DNA of 64,000 bases from Bacteroidales bacterium (lineage in GTDB: Bacteria > Bacteroidota > Bacteroidia > Bacteroidales > UBA932): positions 1-64,000 of the forward strand of contig JAEFAI010000002.1 of assembly GCA_016291185.1 (NCBI GenBank), read 5' to 3'. Made by a program: the position numbers and the translations under genes. A model generated the notes under the pieces. The model was not told the origin of the DNA. It worked only from the letters and a program-made list of their open reading frames with translations, and ran no database searches. This document shows, in pieces, positions 46,968-56,142 of the stretch; the stretch's first letter is position 1, and each line of letters starts with the position of its first letter.

Positions 46968-47402
46968 TTATTTGAGGAGCCGGCGAGCAAGTTCATCGAC
47001 GTAATCATTGAGGTTAAACCGCTCTAATTCTAGATTTTTACCCGTTCGCCGTGCTGACAAGTGGATGCCAACAGGTTTATTCTCTTCCGTGAATAATATA
47101 TCTACTAGGACAACCGTCTCTGTCGGAAAGGAATAAAAAAGTGTCAAATCAATCAGCCCAATCTTTTTCCCTGTCTTATTAAACAAAAGCAATTCGTCCA
47201 AAACATCTTGTTCGCAAACGAACATTCTTCTTTGAAAACTATTTAATTCATATTGAATTCTGTCTCCTGCATATCCGTAGCATTTTATAAAAACAACCTT
47301 CCGGGATAATTCGTTCGAACATACACGCTCCGCAAAAACAAACAATGAAGAAACAGCTTTTTTGAATATATACTTAATATCTTCCACAATCTCATTTTTC
47401 AT
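46968..47402 (-). CDS. Hypothetical protein, island gene
   Basis: The 144-residue cytoplasmic protein (no signal or membrane segment) contains IKYIFKKAVSSLFVFAERVC and FYSFPTETVVLVDILF. The family is not recognised. It overlaps the upstream gene by 4 bases (ATGA), so the two are probably co-translated partners. Confidence 0.5.
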   Translation of the reverse strand: MKNEIVEDIKYIFKKAVSSLFVFAERVCSNELSRKVVFIKCYGYAGDRIQYELNSFQRRMFVCEQDVLDELLLFNKTGKKIGLIDLTLFYSFPTETVVLVDILFTEENKPVGIHLSARRTGKNLELERFNLNDYVDELARRLLK

Positions 47403-48010
47403 AATGAATTCGCATGCTCCATATATCTCTCTATGAACTTACATTTAAAGTCGTCCACGAATCCGGATAGCAACTGGTTGTTCAAGAAATCCTCCCCTTT
47501 GTTTTTCTGTCCGGCGACCAAATATAGTAAAGGGAGCATATAAAACTGATACTCACGTCCTATCAGAAGTTCTCTTTTCTCATACGCCTCTATAAGGCGA
47601 TCAATATTTTCAAACTCCGTATAAAACGGATATGCGTAATGCCTTATTTCTCCGAAGATTTCATCCATTCTCCCATCGAGATTATAATTGTCTTTAAAGA
47701 ACCAATCCTTAAACTTGAATTCGGGCTCTAGAAAACCCATTTGAACTATAAACATGGGAATCGGAAGGGTTACTTTCCCTTCCCGATGATCGGTTAGCTG
47801 CACATACAAGCGTTCTATGACGAGATGCCGAATACCAACAGAAACATCAATCCCACGACCAGAGGAATAGGTATACTGTCCAAAATTAAGCAAATCATTA
47901 AAATCCTTATTGCTTGATTCTCGATAGAAACAGTATCCTTTCTTCTTGAAACCCTCTGCGGAACATCTTAGTTTCAAAGCTGCATTAATCTCTTCTCTTA
48001 AAGTACTCAT
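47399..48010 (-). CDS. Hypothetical protein, DUF4304-like
   Basis: The 203-residue cytoplasmic protein starts LREEINAALKLRCSAEGFKK, then KGYCFYRESSNKDFNDLLNF, which resembles DUF4304-type proteins (a helix, then F-K-K-K-G-x-x-F-Y-R and a beta region). Such proteins often appear in immunity-gene clusters of polymorphic toxins. That assignment is by pattern only and weak. It overlaps the next gene by 4 bases. Confidence 0.5.
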   Translation of the reverse strand: MSTLREEINAALKLRCSAEGFKKKGYCFYRESSNKDFNDLLNFGQYTYSSGRGIDVSVGIRHLVIERLYVQLTDHREGKVTLPIPMFIVQMGFLEPEFKFKDWFFKDNYNLDGRMDEIFGEIRHYAYPFYTEFENIDRLIEAYEKRELLIGREYQFYMLPLLYLVAGQKNKGEDFLNNQLLSGFVDDFKCKFIERYMEHANSL

Positions 48011-48125
48011 AAACTAGAATCGTATAATAATGAATGAATAATTGGTTATAGGATCGCCACTTGGCCAAACACTTAATGCATTGGATTCTACTGGAGTAAG
48101 CTGATATACCGCCCGCTATTTCTTG

Positions 48126-48742
48126 TCAAAAGAAACATAATGGGTCAAAAAAGCTGTCCTCAGCTAACTCCCGGACAAACAGTTCAGCATCAATTGGATA
48201 GAATTGCCGACGCTTATCATCAAACAACAAAAATATAACTGGTTATCTTTAATTATCCAATACATCTCATTGCTCTTTTCTATAACATTTAAGTTTGTAA
48301 TGGTAAATATATAATCTACTGAATTATAAGTAAGGAAATCTACCAAAGGGACAACTACACCAAAGTAATCATCTACAAGTATCTCAGTTATACCATTCGC
48401 TCTGACAGAGTCTCTATCATGAAACAATAAACCTTCCGGATATTGATATCGTCTTTTTTTAGAAAGATTTATTGCTTCTTTATTAGCAAGAATGGGATCT
48501 CTTAAATACTCCCACAAGCGCTCCCGGCGTAGAGAAGCCGGTAGTGCGAACCAAGACTCCGATCCTGAATCCAAATAGAGATTAATTACCTCTGGTATAT
48601 AAATTAGAGAGGTGTCTTTATATACAACAGACTGCTTTTCATAAGCCAATTTATATTGCTCAATAAAGCTTTCGACTGTTTGAGACTTCCCTCCAATACA
48701 GAAGCAAATAATAAACAAAACTAGTAAACTATAATACTTCAT
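48126..48742 (-). pseudogene. Frameshifted exported protein, paralogue B
   Basis: From MKYYSLLVLFIICFCIGGKS the frame matches paralogue A (45351) through FIEQYKLAYE, DTSLIYIPEVINL, LWEYLRDPILAN, PEGLLFHDRD, VDYIFTITN and YWIIKDNQLYF. After that the zero frame reads CCLMISVG and stops at 48164. Adding one base in the run of five A (48229-48233, plus strand) restores LLFDDKRRQFYPIDAELFV, matching the end of paralogue A, with a stop at 48126. It is a recent frameshift, a sequencing error or a slippage site. Confidence 0.75.
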
Positions 48743-48978
48743 TTCAATACTTAAATACGCGTACGTGGAGTGGTCAGAGTAATAATGCAGCAGATGGTGC
48801 GGCAACTGGATCGTGGCATGGATCTCTTCTCCCTTTCTATTCTGTAAATACAAGTTACTAGCTAGTGCTTACAAGTATAAAAAAACAGAAGAAGATTTCA
48901 AATAAGGGCAATGGCCCAGCGGCCCTGTTTGACGAATAAACAAGGCAAAATGATGGATTCGGAATAGTGAGTGACCGA

Positions 48979-49434
48979 TTACTCGTGCGTGGCGAAGCGC
49001 TGCTCGGCGAGTTTTTCGTACTTCGTGCCGGGGCGGCCGTAGTTGGCGTAGGGGTAGATGGAGATGCCGCCGCGCGGGGTGAAGAGGCCCGTGACCTCGA
49101 TGTACTTGGGGTCCATCAGGCCGATGAGGTCCTTCATGATGGTGTTGACGACGTCCTCGTGGAAGTCGCCGTGGCTGCGGAAGCTGAAGAGGTAGAGCTT
49201 GAGGCTCTTGCTCTCCACCATGCGGCGGTCGGGGATGTAGCTGATGCGGATCTCGGCGAAGTCCGGCTGGCCCGTGATCGGGCACAGGGTCGTGAACTCC
49301 GGGCAGTTGAAGCGCACCCAGTAGTCGTTCTCGGGGTGGCGGTTCTCGAAGGTCTCGAGGACCTCGGGGGCGTAGTCCTGGCGGTATTCGGTCTTGCGGC
49401 CCAGGGACTGCAGGCCGTCTTGAGTTCTGTCCAT
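48979..49434 (-). CDS. queF: NADPH-dependent 7-cyano-7-deazaguanine reductase
   Basis: The 151-residue enzyme reduces preQ0 to preQ1 in queuosine synthesis. The active Cys51 lies in [14 protein letters not shown], with Asp58 nearby, and the QueF signature [13 protein letters not shown] follows, then HGDFHEDV. It is the short unimodular type. It begins one base after the transporter gene ends. The 236 bases downstream (48743-48978) hold no gene. Confidence 0.94.
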   Translation of the reverse strand: MDRTQDGLQSLGRKTEYRQDYAPEVLETFENRHPENDYWVRFNCPEFTTLCPITGQPDFAEIRISYIPDRRMVESKSLKLYLFSFRSHGDFHEDVVNTIMKDLIGLMDPKYIEVTGLFTPRGGISIYPYANYGRPGTKYEKLAEQRFATHE

Positions 49435-49435
49435 A

Positions 49436-50134
49436 CTAGATGTCTTTGATTTTGAATGGGTTGTAGGAGACTTCGTGGTCGAAGGTGTCGATGCCCTCGG
49501 CGCGCTTGACGCGCCTGACGAACCAGGCGGTCAGCGGGAGGATGATCACCTCGTAGAGCACCTTGGCGATCACCTGCGTGACGGCGAGTTGCAGCACGGC
49601 GGCCAGGGGCAGCACCCCCCAGAACACCGCCGGGAAGAAGATGAGCGAGTCGGCCAGTTCGCCGCCCACGGAGGAGAGGATGGCGCGCCAGCCGAAGCCT
49701 TTGCCCTCGGAGGCGACCTTCATGCGGCTCATGATCCACGCATTCACCGTGGAGCCCACGAAGAAAGCGAAGAGCGAGGCGATGGTGGTGCGGGGCACCA
49801 TCCCGAAGAGGGAGTTGAAGGCCTCCGCCGTCGGGAGGCTTTCTTCCATGAGCGGGGCGGGCAGCCAACAGACCAGCTGCGACATCATGGCCACGAAGGC
49901 GCTCAGCAGGAACGCCAGCCAGATGACGAAACGAGCCTTGCGGTAGCCGTAAACCTCGGTCACGCAGTCGTTGAGGATGTAGGACACCGGGAACAGCAGC
50001 ACGGCGCCGGACAGCTGCAGATGCGAGCCGGCCACCTGCCAGAGGCGCGGGACAAAGAAATTGGACGTGATCAGGCAGACGATCAGCGTCGTGGCGATCA
50101 GCACGAATCGCGTGCTGAAAAGAGTTTTTGACAT
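49436..50134 (-). CDS. yhhQ: Queuosine precursor transporter (YhhQ/VUT family)
   Basis: The 232-residue membrane protein has about six helices and the family words [30 protein letters not shown] and [14 protein letters not shown]. YhhQ proteins import queuosine precursors such as preQ0 and preQ1. The tight coupling to queF supports this. I see no preQ1 riboswitch in the 86 bases before it. Confidence 0.88.
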   Translation of the reverse strand: MSKTLFSTRFVLIATTLIVCLITSNFFVPRLWQVAGSHLQLSGAVLLFPVSYILNDCVTEVYGYRKARFVIWLAFLLSAFVAMMSQLVCWLPAPLMEESLPTAEAFNSLFGMVPRTTIASLFAFFVGSTVNAWIMSRMKVASEGKGFGWRAILSSVGGELADSLIFFPAVFWGVLPLAAVLQLAVTQVIAKVLYEVIILPLTAWFVRRVKRAEGIDTFDHEVSYNPFKIKDI

Positions 50135-50171
50135 GTCTGAATACTTGTTTTTAACGTGGTTTCAAGAACAC

Positions 50172-50210
50172 AGGGCCCGTCCGCCTGTCAAGTCCGGCGG
50201 ACGGGTCCCT
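50172..50210 (-). terminator. Hairpin after pheS
   Basis: AGGGCCCGTCCGCC and GGCGGACGGGTCCCT pair with one bulge around 10 bases. It lies between pheS and yhhQ. No clear U-run follows, so its role as terminator is moderate. Confidence 0.55.
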
Positions 50211-50220
50211 CACTATCTAA

Positions 50221-51261
50221 CTAAACTTCGACGGCGGAGTTGAACTCCTGGAGGAAGCGCATATCGTTCTCAAAGTAGTGGCGCAGGTCGTTGACCCGCC
50301 ACTTGAGCATCGCGATGCGCTCCAGACCCATGCCGAAGGCGAAGCCGCTGTATTTGCTGGAGTCGATCCCGCTGGCCTCGAGGACGTTCGGGTCCACCAT
50401 GCCGCAGCCCAGGATCTCCAGCCAGCCCGTTCCCTTGCAGATGTTGCAACCCTTGCCGTGGCAGATGTTGCAGCTGACGTCCACCTCGGCGGACGGCTCC
50501 GTGAAGGGGAAGAAGGACGGGCGCATGCGGATCTCGGTCTCGGGACCGAACATCTCGCGGGCGAAGAGGAGGATGGCCTGCTTGAGGTCGGCGAAGGTCA
50601 CATTCTCATCGATGTAGAGGCCTTCCACCTGGTGGAAGATGCAGTGCGCGCGGGCGCTGATGGCCTCGTTGCGGAACACGCGGCCCGGGCAGATCACGCG
50701 GATGGGCGGGTTCTTCATGCGCTCCATCGTGCGCACCTGGACGCTGGACGTGTGGGTGCGCAGGAGCAGCGGGTTGGGATGCCCCGTGGACACGAAGAAG
50801 GTGTCCTGCATGTCGCGCGCCGGGTGGTTCGGCGGGAAATTGAGGGCCTCGAAGACGTGGTAGTCGTCCTCCACCTCGGGACCTTCCGCGACGTCGTAGC
50901 CGAACTTGCGGAAGATGTCCACGATCTCCTGGCGGACGATCGAGACCGGATGGCGGGAGCCCAGCTCGAGCGGGTCGCCCGGCATCGAGAGGTCCTGCTT
51001 CGGACCTTCGCTGCCGCCCTCTTCGCCGACGCTGTCGCGGAGGCGGTCGATCGTCTCCTGCGCGGCGTTCTTGAGCTCGTTGAGCGTGCGGCCGAACTCG
51101 CGCTTCATCTCCTTGTCCACGGTGCGGAACTCTTCGAAGAGCGCCGTGATCTCGCCTTTGCGGCCGAGGAAGCGCACACGCGCTTCTTCCACTTCCTTCT
51201 GTGTCTTGCACTGGAGCTCTTTCAGCTCAGCAAGGACCCTGTCGATATCTTCTCTTTTCAT
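50221..51261 (-). CDS. pheS: Phenylalanyl-tRNA synthetase alpha chain
   Basis: The 346-residue class II synthetase subunit has an N-terminal coiled coil that binds tRNA (to about 90), then GRVFRNEAISARAHCIFHQ, the CNICHGKGCNICKGTGW cysteine segment found in many PheS, LEILGCGMVDPNVL and motif 3 GFAFGMGLERIAML. The pheT gene is not adjacent. A REP copy lies just upstream. Confidence 0.95.
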   Translation of the reverse strand: MKREDIDRVLAELKELQCKTQKEVEEARVRFLGRKGEITALFEEFRTVDKEMKREFGRTLNELKNAAQETIDRLRDSVGEEGGSEGPKQDLSMPGDPLELGSRHPVSIVRQEIVDIFRKFGYDVAEGPEVEDDYHVFEALNFPPNHPARDMQDTFFVSTGHPNPLLLRTHTSSVQVRTMERMKNPPIRVICPGRVFRNEAISARAHCIFHQVEGLYIDENVTFADLKQAILLFAREMFGPETEIRMRPSFFPFTEPSAEVDVSCNICHGKGCNICKGTGWLEILGCGMVDPNVLEASGIDSSKYSGFAFGMGLERIAMLKWRVNDLRHYFENDMRFLQEFNSAVEV

Positions 51262-51275
51262 TTCTTTCGAAATAG

Positions 51276-51300
51276 TTTCCGGGTCAGGCCCGGAATGACT
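51276..51300. repeat. REP-like palindrome, subtype TTCCGGG
   Basis: TTCCGGG, loop, CCCGGAATGACT; it fills the gap between pheS and the end of the next gene. Confidence 0.8.
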
Positions 51301-51714
51301 TTAGTTACGTTTGGCGGCACGCTTGTCGCGCGCTTTCTTTTCGCGGGCGGCCCCGTTCTTGAGGTACTTCGCCCACTGCTTGTCGTCGAGCACCTTCTGC
51401 ATCGCGACATAGATCTGCTCCGCCCACTTGTCCTGCACCTGCTGGTAGACGTCGGCGTTGCTCATCTTCGCGACCTGCAGGCCCTTGAGCTCGAGGCGCA
51501 GGGCATCATAGTCGTGGGTCAGGATGGAGTCCACGTAGAAGGTCTGCCAGTCTTCCAGACCGAGGACCTTCTCGTAGTTCTCGATCGACAAGTCGATGGC
51601 TTCGCGCATCTGCTTGACGGCCTCCTCCTCGCTCTGCGGCTGCTGTGCTCCGGAGAGCACCGGCAGGAACAGCAACGCGGCAATCCCGAAAAATTTTATA
51701 GCTTTGTACATCAT
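51301..51714 (-). CDS. Exported protein, probably Spy-like periplasmic helix protein
   Basis: The 137-residue protein has a signal peptide (GIAALLFLPVLSGAQ) and a helical mature part with ENYEKVLGLEDWQTFYVDSI and WAKYLKNGAAREKKARDKRA. The helical, Lys/Arg-ended shape is like periplasmic Spy/LTXXQ chaperones, but no clear motif is seen. The start may be Met2 (51711). A REP copy (51724-51749) lies in its leader. Confidence 0.6.
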   Translation of the reverse strand: MMYKAIKFFGIAALLFLPVLSGAQQPQSEEEAVKQMREAIDLSIENYEKVLGLEDWQTFYVDSILTHDYDALRLELKGLQVAKMSNADVYQQVQDKWAEQIYVAMQKVLDDKQWAKYLKNGAAREKKARDKRAAKRN

Positions 51715-51723
51715 TTTGCTCGA

Positions 51724-51749
51724 GATTCCGGGTCTCGCCCGGAATGACT
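51724..51749. repeat. REP-like palindrome, subtype TTCCGGG, in a leader
   Basis: GATTCCGGG, loop TCTC, CCCGGAATGACT. It lies between the promoter (51758-51788) and start of the preceding minus-strand gene, so it would form a hairpin in the 5' leader. Confidence 0.8.
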
Positions 51750-51757
51750 ATGAACCG

Positions 51758-51788
51758 CAAAGTTAAGAAGAAAAGATAAAATGAGAAA
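51758..51788 (-). promoter_or_regulatory. Promoter of the Spy-like gene
   Basis: TTTC, 19 bases and TAACTTTG (51765-51758) on the minus strand, near-consensus. The -33 part overlaps the first codons of the divergent C69 gene. Confidence 0.55.
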
Positions 51789-53478
51789 ATTTCTGTGCAT
51801 CATCCTGCTGGCCGCGGCCGTTTCGGCCGGGCGCGCAGACGCCTGTACCAACGTCATCATCAGCCCCGGGGCCAGCGCCGACGGGTCGAGCATGGTCTCC
51901 TATGCCGCCGACTCGCACGGCCTCTTCGGCGAGCTGTATTTCCGCCCTGCTGGCCGCTTCAAGGCCGGTTCGCTGCTCGCCATCAACGAGTGGGACACGG
52001 GGCGTCCGACCGGCAGCATCGCACAGGTGGCCCGCACGTGGCAGACCGTCGGCAACATGAATCAGCGCCAGCTCATCATCGGCGAGACCACCTGGGGCGG
52101 CCGTGAGGAACAGGTCGATCCGGCAGGCATCATGGACTACGGCTCGTTGATCTACGTGACCCTGCAGCGCGCCACGACGGCGCGCGAGGCCATCGACATC
52201 ATCGTGGAGCTCGCCAATACGTATGGCTACCCCTCCGAGGGCGAGACCTTCTCGATCGCCGATCCGCACGAGGCCTGGGTCATGGATCTCGTGGGCAAGG
52301 GCGCGGACAACAAGGGTATCGTGTGGGTGGCGCGGCGCGTGCCGGACGGCTACATCTGCGCCCACGCCAACCAGGCCCGCATCACCCGTTTCCCGCAGGA
52401 TGATCCCGAGAACTGCCTCTTCGCTCCGGATGTGATCAGCTTCGCCCGCGAGCAGGGCTGGTACGAGGGCAGCGACGCGGATTTCAGCTTCCGCGACGCC
52501 TACAATCCGCTCGATTTCGGCGGCGCCCGTGCCTGCGACGCCCGCGCCTGGAGCGCCTTCAACATCCTCTGCGACGGCGTCTTCACGTATGAGCAGGACG
52601 GCCGCGAGGTGTCCCGCCCCGCCAGCGACTGGCTCGACTATGCGATGGGCTACGACCTGCAGGGCGAGATGCCGCTCTTCGTCAAGCCCGCCCGCAAGAT
52701 CACGGTCAAGGACGTAGCTGACGTGATGCGCGACCACTACGAGGGCACTCCGATGGACATGACCACCGACATCGGCGCGGGCGGCAACGGCCTGCCCTAC
52801 CGCTGGCGGCCGATGAACTTCACCGTGGACGGGAAGACCTACCTCAACGAGCGCGCCATCGCGACCCAGCAGACGGGCTTCTGGTTCGTCGCCCAGGCGC
52901 GGGCGAACCTCCCCGACGAGGTCGGCGCCCTGATCTGGTTCGGCTGTGACGACGCTGCCACTTCTTACCTGACTCCGATCTACGCCAACCTCACGAAGGT
53001 GCCCGAGTGCCTGCGCGAGGGCAACGGCGACCTGCTGCACTACAGCGCCACGGCGCAGTTCTGGATGTGCAACCGCGTGGCGAACGCCTGCTACAAGATG
53101 TACGACCGGATGGCACCCGTGGCCCGCGCGGCGGCGGACAGTTTCGAGCGCGACCAGCTGGAGCGCGGCATCCCGGAGATGGACGCCAAGCTGGCGAAGC
53201 TCGTCCAGAAAGGGCGCCTGCGCAAGGCGCGCCGGCTGATGACGAAATACAGCGTGGAGACGGCTCAGCAGCAGTTTGCGGCCTGGACCAAGCTCGAGGA
53301 GCTGCTGCTCGTGAAGTTTATCGACGGCAATATCAAGGCCCAGGACGAGGACGGGAACTTCCTCCACACGGAGTACGGTCCCGGCTTCCCGAAGGGCCTG
53401 CAGTACGGCGGCTACAACGAGCTGTGGAAGGCGGCCGTGGCCCGCGATCCGCACGCCTCCGTTCTTGAATCCCGTTAG
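51781..53478 (+). CDS. C69 family dipeptidase, exported
   Basis: The 565-residue Ntn-hydrolase has a signal peptide cut before ACTNVIISPGASADGSS; Cys22 is the N-terminal nucleophile after processing. Further conserved parts are GETTWGG, YGYPSEGETFSIADPHEAWVM and NQARI. C69 enzymes cleave dipeptides with broad specificity. GH92 and alkaline phosphatase genes follow on the same strand, with a gap of 3 bases to GH92. Confidence 0.9.
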   Translation: MRKFLCIILLAAAVSAGRADACTNVIISPGASADGSSMVSYAADSHGLFGELYFRPAGRFKAGSLLAINEWDTGRPTGSIAQVARTWQTVGNMNQRQLIIGETTWGGREEQVDPAGIMDYGSLIYVTLQRATTAREAIDIIVELANTYGYPSEGETFSIADPHEAWVMDLVGKGADNKGIVWVARRVPDGYICAHANQARITRFPQDDPENCLFAPDVISFAREQGWYEGSDADFSFRDAYNPLDFGGARACDARAWSAFNILCDGVFTYEQDGREVSRPASDWLDYAMGYDLQGEMPLFVKPARKITVKDVADVMRDHYEGTPMDMTTDIGAGGNGLPYRWRPMNFTVDGKTYLNERAIATQQTGFWFVAQARANLPDEVGALIWFGCDDAATSYLTPIYANLTKVPECLREGNGDLLHYSATAQFWMCNRVANACYKMYDRMAPVARAAADSFERDQLERGIPEMDAKLAKLVQKGRLRKARRLMTKYSVETAQQQFAAWTKLEELLLVKFIDGNIKAQDEDGNFLHTEYGPGFPKGLQYGGYNELWKAAVARDPHASVLESR

Positions 53479-53481
53479 TCT

Positions 53482-56124
53482 ATGACGACCCTGCTTCTCT
53501 CGCTGCTGCTCTCCGTCATTCCCGGCCCAACCGGGAATCTCCTCCAGTACGCTGACCCGCTGGTCGGCACGGACGCCCACGGTCACACCTTCCCCGGCGC
53601 CGTCGCGCCCTTCGGGATGGTGCAGCTCAGCCCGGACACCCGCCCGCAGGCGGGCGACTGGGACGGTTGCAGCGGCTACCACTACAGCGACGGCGTCATC
53701 TACGGCTTCTCCCATACGCACCTGAGCGGCACCGGCTGCGACGACCTCTGCGATGTCCTGCTGATGCCGGGGCGGGAGCATTCGACCTTCTCGCACGAGC
53801 GGGAGAAGGCCTCCCCGGGCTATTACGAGGTCTTCCTGGACGGCCCGCAGGTGCTGGCGCGCCTGACGGCCGGACGGCGGGTCGGGGTGCACGAATACAC
53901 CTTCCCGGCCGGCGCGAAGCCGGAGATCACGCTCGACCTGCAGCACCGCGACCCGCTGGACGGCTGGCACATCACGCCCGCCAAGGCGGGATGCAGCGGC
54001 TGGCGGCAGTCCAGCAGCTGGGCGCGGGGGCAGGACGTCTATTTCTGGATGGAGTTCTCCGCGCCCGCGAAATGCAAGCTGCTCGACGGCGGCCGCCGGG
54101 CGGTGTTCACTTTTTCGCGAATGACGAACACCATCACCGTTCGTGTCGGCATTTCCTCCGTGTCGGAGGAGAACGCCCGGCAGAACCTCCTCGCGGAGTA
54201 CCCCGAGAGCTTCGAGGGCCAGCGGGCGGCCACCGAAGCCGCCTGGGAGCAGTATCTGGGCAAGCTGGAATGCCCCTGGACGGACGAGGAGCACCGCCGC
54301 CGCTTCTACACCGCCCTCTACCACACGGGGATCCATCCCTCGCTCTACTCCGACGCCAACGGCGAGTACCGCGGCATGGACCGTCAGGTGCACCGCGCCG
54401 AGGGCTGGGAGCGCTACACGGTGCTCTCGCTCTGGGACACCTTCCGCGGGGAGCATCCGCTCCTGTGGGAACTCGAGCCGGAGCGGAGTTATGATTTCCT
54501 GAAGACCTTCCTGTCCATCTACGACGAGGCCGGCAAGCTGCCCGTCTGGGAGCTCTGGGGCTACGAGACCAACTGCATGATCGGCTACAACGCCGCGCCC
54601 GTGATCGCCGACGCCCTGGCGCGCGGCTTTACCGACTTCGACGTCGAGAAGGCGCTCGAGGCCCTGCTGGCGAGCTCGAAGCGGCCGGAATTCGGCCTGG
54701 ACAGCTTCCGCGCCAACGGCCTCGTGCTGGCTGACGACGAGCACGAGAGCGTGTCCAAAACCCTCGAATACGCCTACGACGACTGGTGCACCGCCCAGGT
54801 GGCGAGGTACCTCGGGCGCATGGATGTTTACGAAGAATACATGACTTCCGCGCAGTACTGGCGCAACGTTTTCGACCCCGCGACGGGGTTCATGCGCGCC
54901 CGCCTGAACGGCCGCTGGGTCAGCCCCTTCGATCCGCGCGAGGTCAACAATCATTACACCGAGGCCAACTCCTGGCAGTACAGTCTTTTCGTGCCGCAGG
55001 ACCTCGGCGGACTCATTGAGGCGCTGGGCGGCGCGGATGCGCTGGAGCAGCGCCTGGACGCGATGTTCGGCGCCGAGGAGGGCAACACCGGCCGCACGCA
55101 GGCCGACATCACCGGCTGCATCGGGCAGTATGCCCAGGGCAACGAGCCCAGCCACCATGTGGCTTTTCTTTATGATTATGCCGGGCGGCCCGACAAGCGG
55201 CAGGCGCGCGTGGAGCAGATCCTCGAGACGCTCTATTCCTCCGCTCCGGACGGCCTTTGCGGCAACGACGACTGCGGGCAGATGTCCGCCTGGTACGTTT
55301 TGTCCGCCCTCGGCCGTTACCCCGTCTGCCCGGGTTTGACGGCGGCTTCCCTGCGCGCCGAGGGACCCAGTTTTGCCGGGCCCTCTTCGTCATTCGCCGG
55401 CCCTACCGGCGAATCTCTCACCCGCATCCCGAAGACCATCGTCACCAACCCGGCCTTCGAGCTCGAAGGCGACATCTTCGCCGACTCGCTGCGTGTCGCC
55501 ATTTCCGGCGAAGGCCGGATCTGGTACCGCCTCGGCGAAGGCGATTTCCAGCCCTACGAGGGCCCGTTCACCGTGTATGAGCCTTGCCGCATGGAGGCCT
55601 ACGCGCAGATCGGGGAGCGCCGCAGCTTCACCACCCGCTGCGCCGTGCACCAGATCCAGCGCGACCGCGACATTGACATCCGCGCCCGCTACAGCCGCCA
55701 GTACACCGCCGGCGGCGACGAGGGCCTGATCGACGGCTTCCGGGGCAGCCTGAACTGGCGCACCGGCGGCTGGCAGGGCTACCAGGACACCGACTTCGAG
55801 GCCGTGGTGGACCTGCGCAGCGTGCGCGACATCTCGCGCGTCGGCGCGGGCTTCTGCCAGGACGCCCGCTCCTGGATCTGGATGCCGCGCTGGGTGGAAT
55901 TCTCCGTCTCGGAGGACGGGGAGCATTTCACGCCGCTTGCGCGCGAGGAGAACACGATGGACGAACGCGACTACGAGATCCGCATCTGGGATTGCGAGGT
56001 GAGTGCCGCGGCGCGGGCGCGCTACGTGAAGGTGTTCGCCAAGAACATCGGCAACATCCCCGCCTGGCACCCCGGTGCCGGAAGCCAGGGTTTCATCTTC
56101 ATCGACGAAATCTGGATTCACTGA
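53482..56124 (+). CDS. GH92 alpha-mannosidase with two REP insertions
   Basis: The 880-residue protein has the GH92 N-domain (ADPLVGTDAHGHTFPGAVAPFGMVQ) and catalytic (alpha/alpha)6 domain with HYTEANSWQYS (catalytic Glu region) and GNDDCGQMSAWYVLSALGRYPVCPG. A C-terminal discoidin-like domain (about 740-880, ending FIDEIWIH) may bind sugar. GH92 exo-mannosidases trim alpha-mannans and N-glycans with calcium. REP copies form part of the signal peptide region (residues 11-19, IPGPTGNL) and of a loop at 636-645 (SSFAGPTGES). The weak signal peptide leaves secretion uncertain. Confidence 0.9.
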   Translation: MTTLLLSLLLSVIPGPTGNLLQYADPLVGTDAHGHTFPGAVAPFGMVQLSPDTRPQAGDWDGCSGYHYSDGVIYGFSHTHLSGTGCDDLCDVLLMPGREHSTFSHEREKASPGYYEVFLDGPQVLARLTAGRRVGVHEYTFPAGAKPEITLDLQHRDPLDGWHITPAKAGCSGWRQSSSWARGQDVYFWMEFSAPAKCKLLDGGRRAVFTFSRMTNTITVRVGISSVSEENARQNLLAEYPESFEGQRAATEAAWEQYLGKLECPWTDEEHRRRFYTALYHTGIHPSLYSDANGEYRGMDRQVHRAEGWERYTVLSLWDTFRGEHPLLWELEPERSYDFLKTFLSIYDEAGKLPVWELWGYETNCMIGYNAAPVIADALARGFTDFDVEKALEALLASSKRPEFGLDSFRANGLVLADDEHESVSKTLEYAYDDWCTAQVARYLGRMDVYEEYMTSAQYWRNVFDPATGFMRARLNGRWVSPFDPREVNNHYTEANSWQYSLFVPQDLGGLIEALGGADALEQRLDAMFGAEEGNTGRTQADITGCIGQYAQGNEPSHHVAFLYDYAGRPDKRQARVEQILETLYSSAPDGLCGNDDCGQMSAWYVLSALGRYPVCPGLTAASLRAEGPSFAGPSSSFAGPTGESLTRIPKTIVTNPAFELEGDIFADSLRVAISGEGRIWYRLGEGDFQPYEGPFTVYEPCRMEAYAQIGERRSFTTRCAVHQIQRDRDIDIRARYSRQYTAGGDEGLIDGFRGSLNWRTGGWQGYQDTDFEAVVDLRSVRDISRVGAGFCQDARSWIWMPRWVEFSVSEDGEHFTPLAREENTMDERDYEIRIWDCEVSAAARARYVKVFAKNIGNIPAWHPGAGSQGFIFIDEIWIH
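53514..53539. repeat. REP-like palindrome inside the GH92 signal region
   Basis: CGTCATTCCCGG, loop, CCGGGAATC in inverted orientation, read in frame as VIPGPTGNL. It is the TTCCCGG subtype. Confidence 0.82.
55387..55415. repeat. REP-like palindrome inside the GH92 C-terminal part
   Basis: TCGTCATTCGCCGG, loop, CCGGCGAATC, inverted and in frame as SSFAGPTGES. It is a single copy, not a pair. Confidence 0.85.
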
Positions 56125-56142
56125 TAAACCAATTATTTGTAT

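Noticed and set aside
48013..48120. Short minus-strand frame ending in VWPSGDPITNYSFIIIRF
   Set aside because: It looks like a protein C-terminus, but a stop precedes it after 33 codons and it has no start; a remnant at best.
50135..50220. Possible preQ1 riboswitch before yhhQ-queF
   Set aside because: No preQ1 aptamer pattern is visible; only a GC hairpin that belongs to the pheS end.
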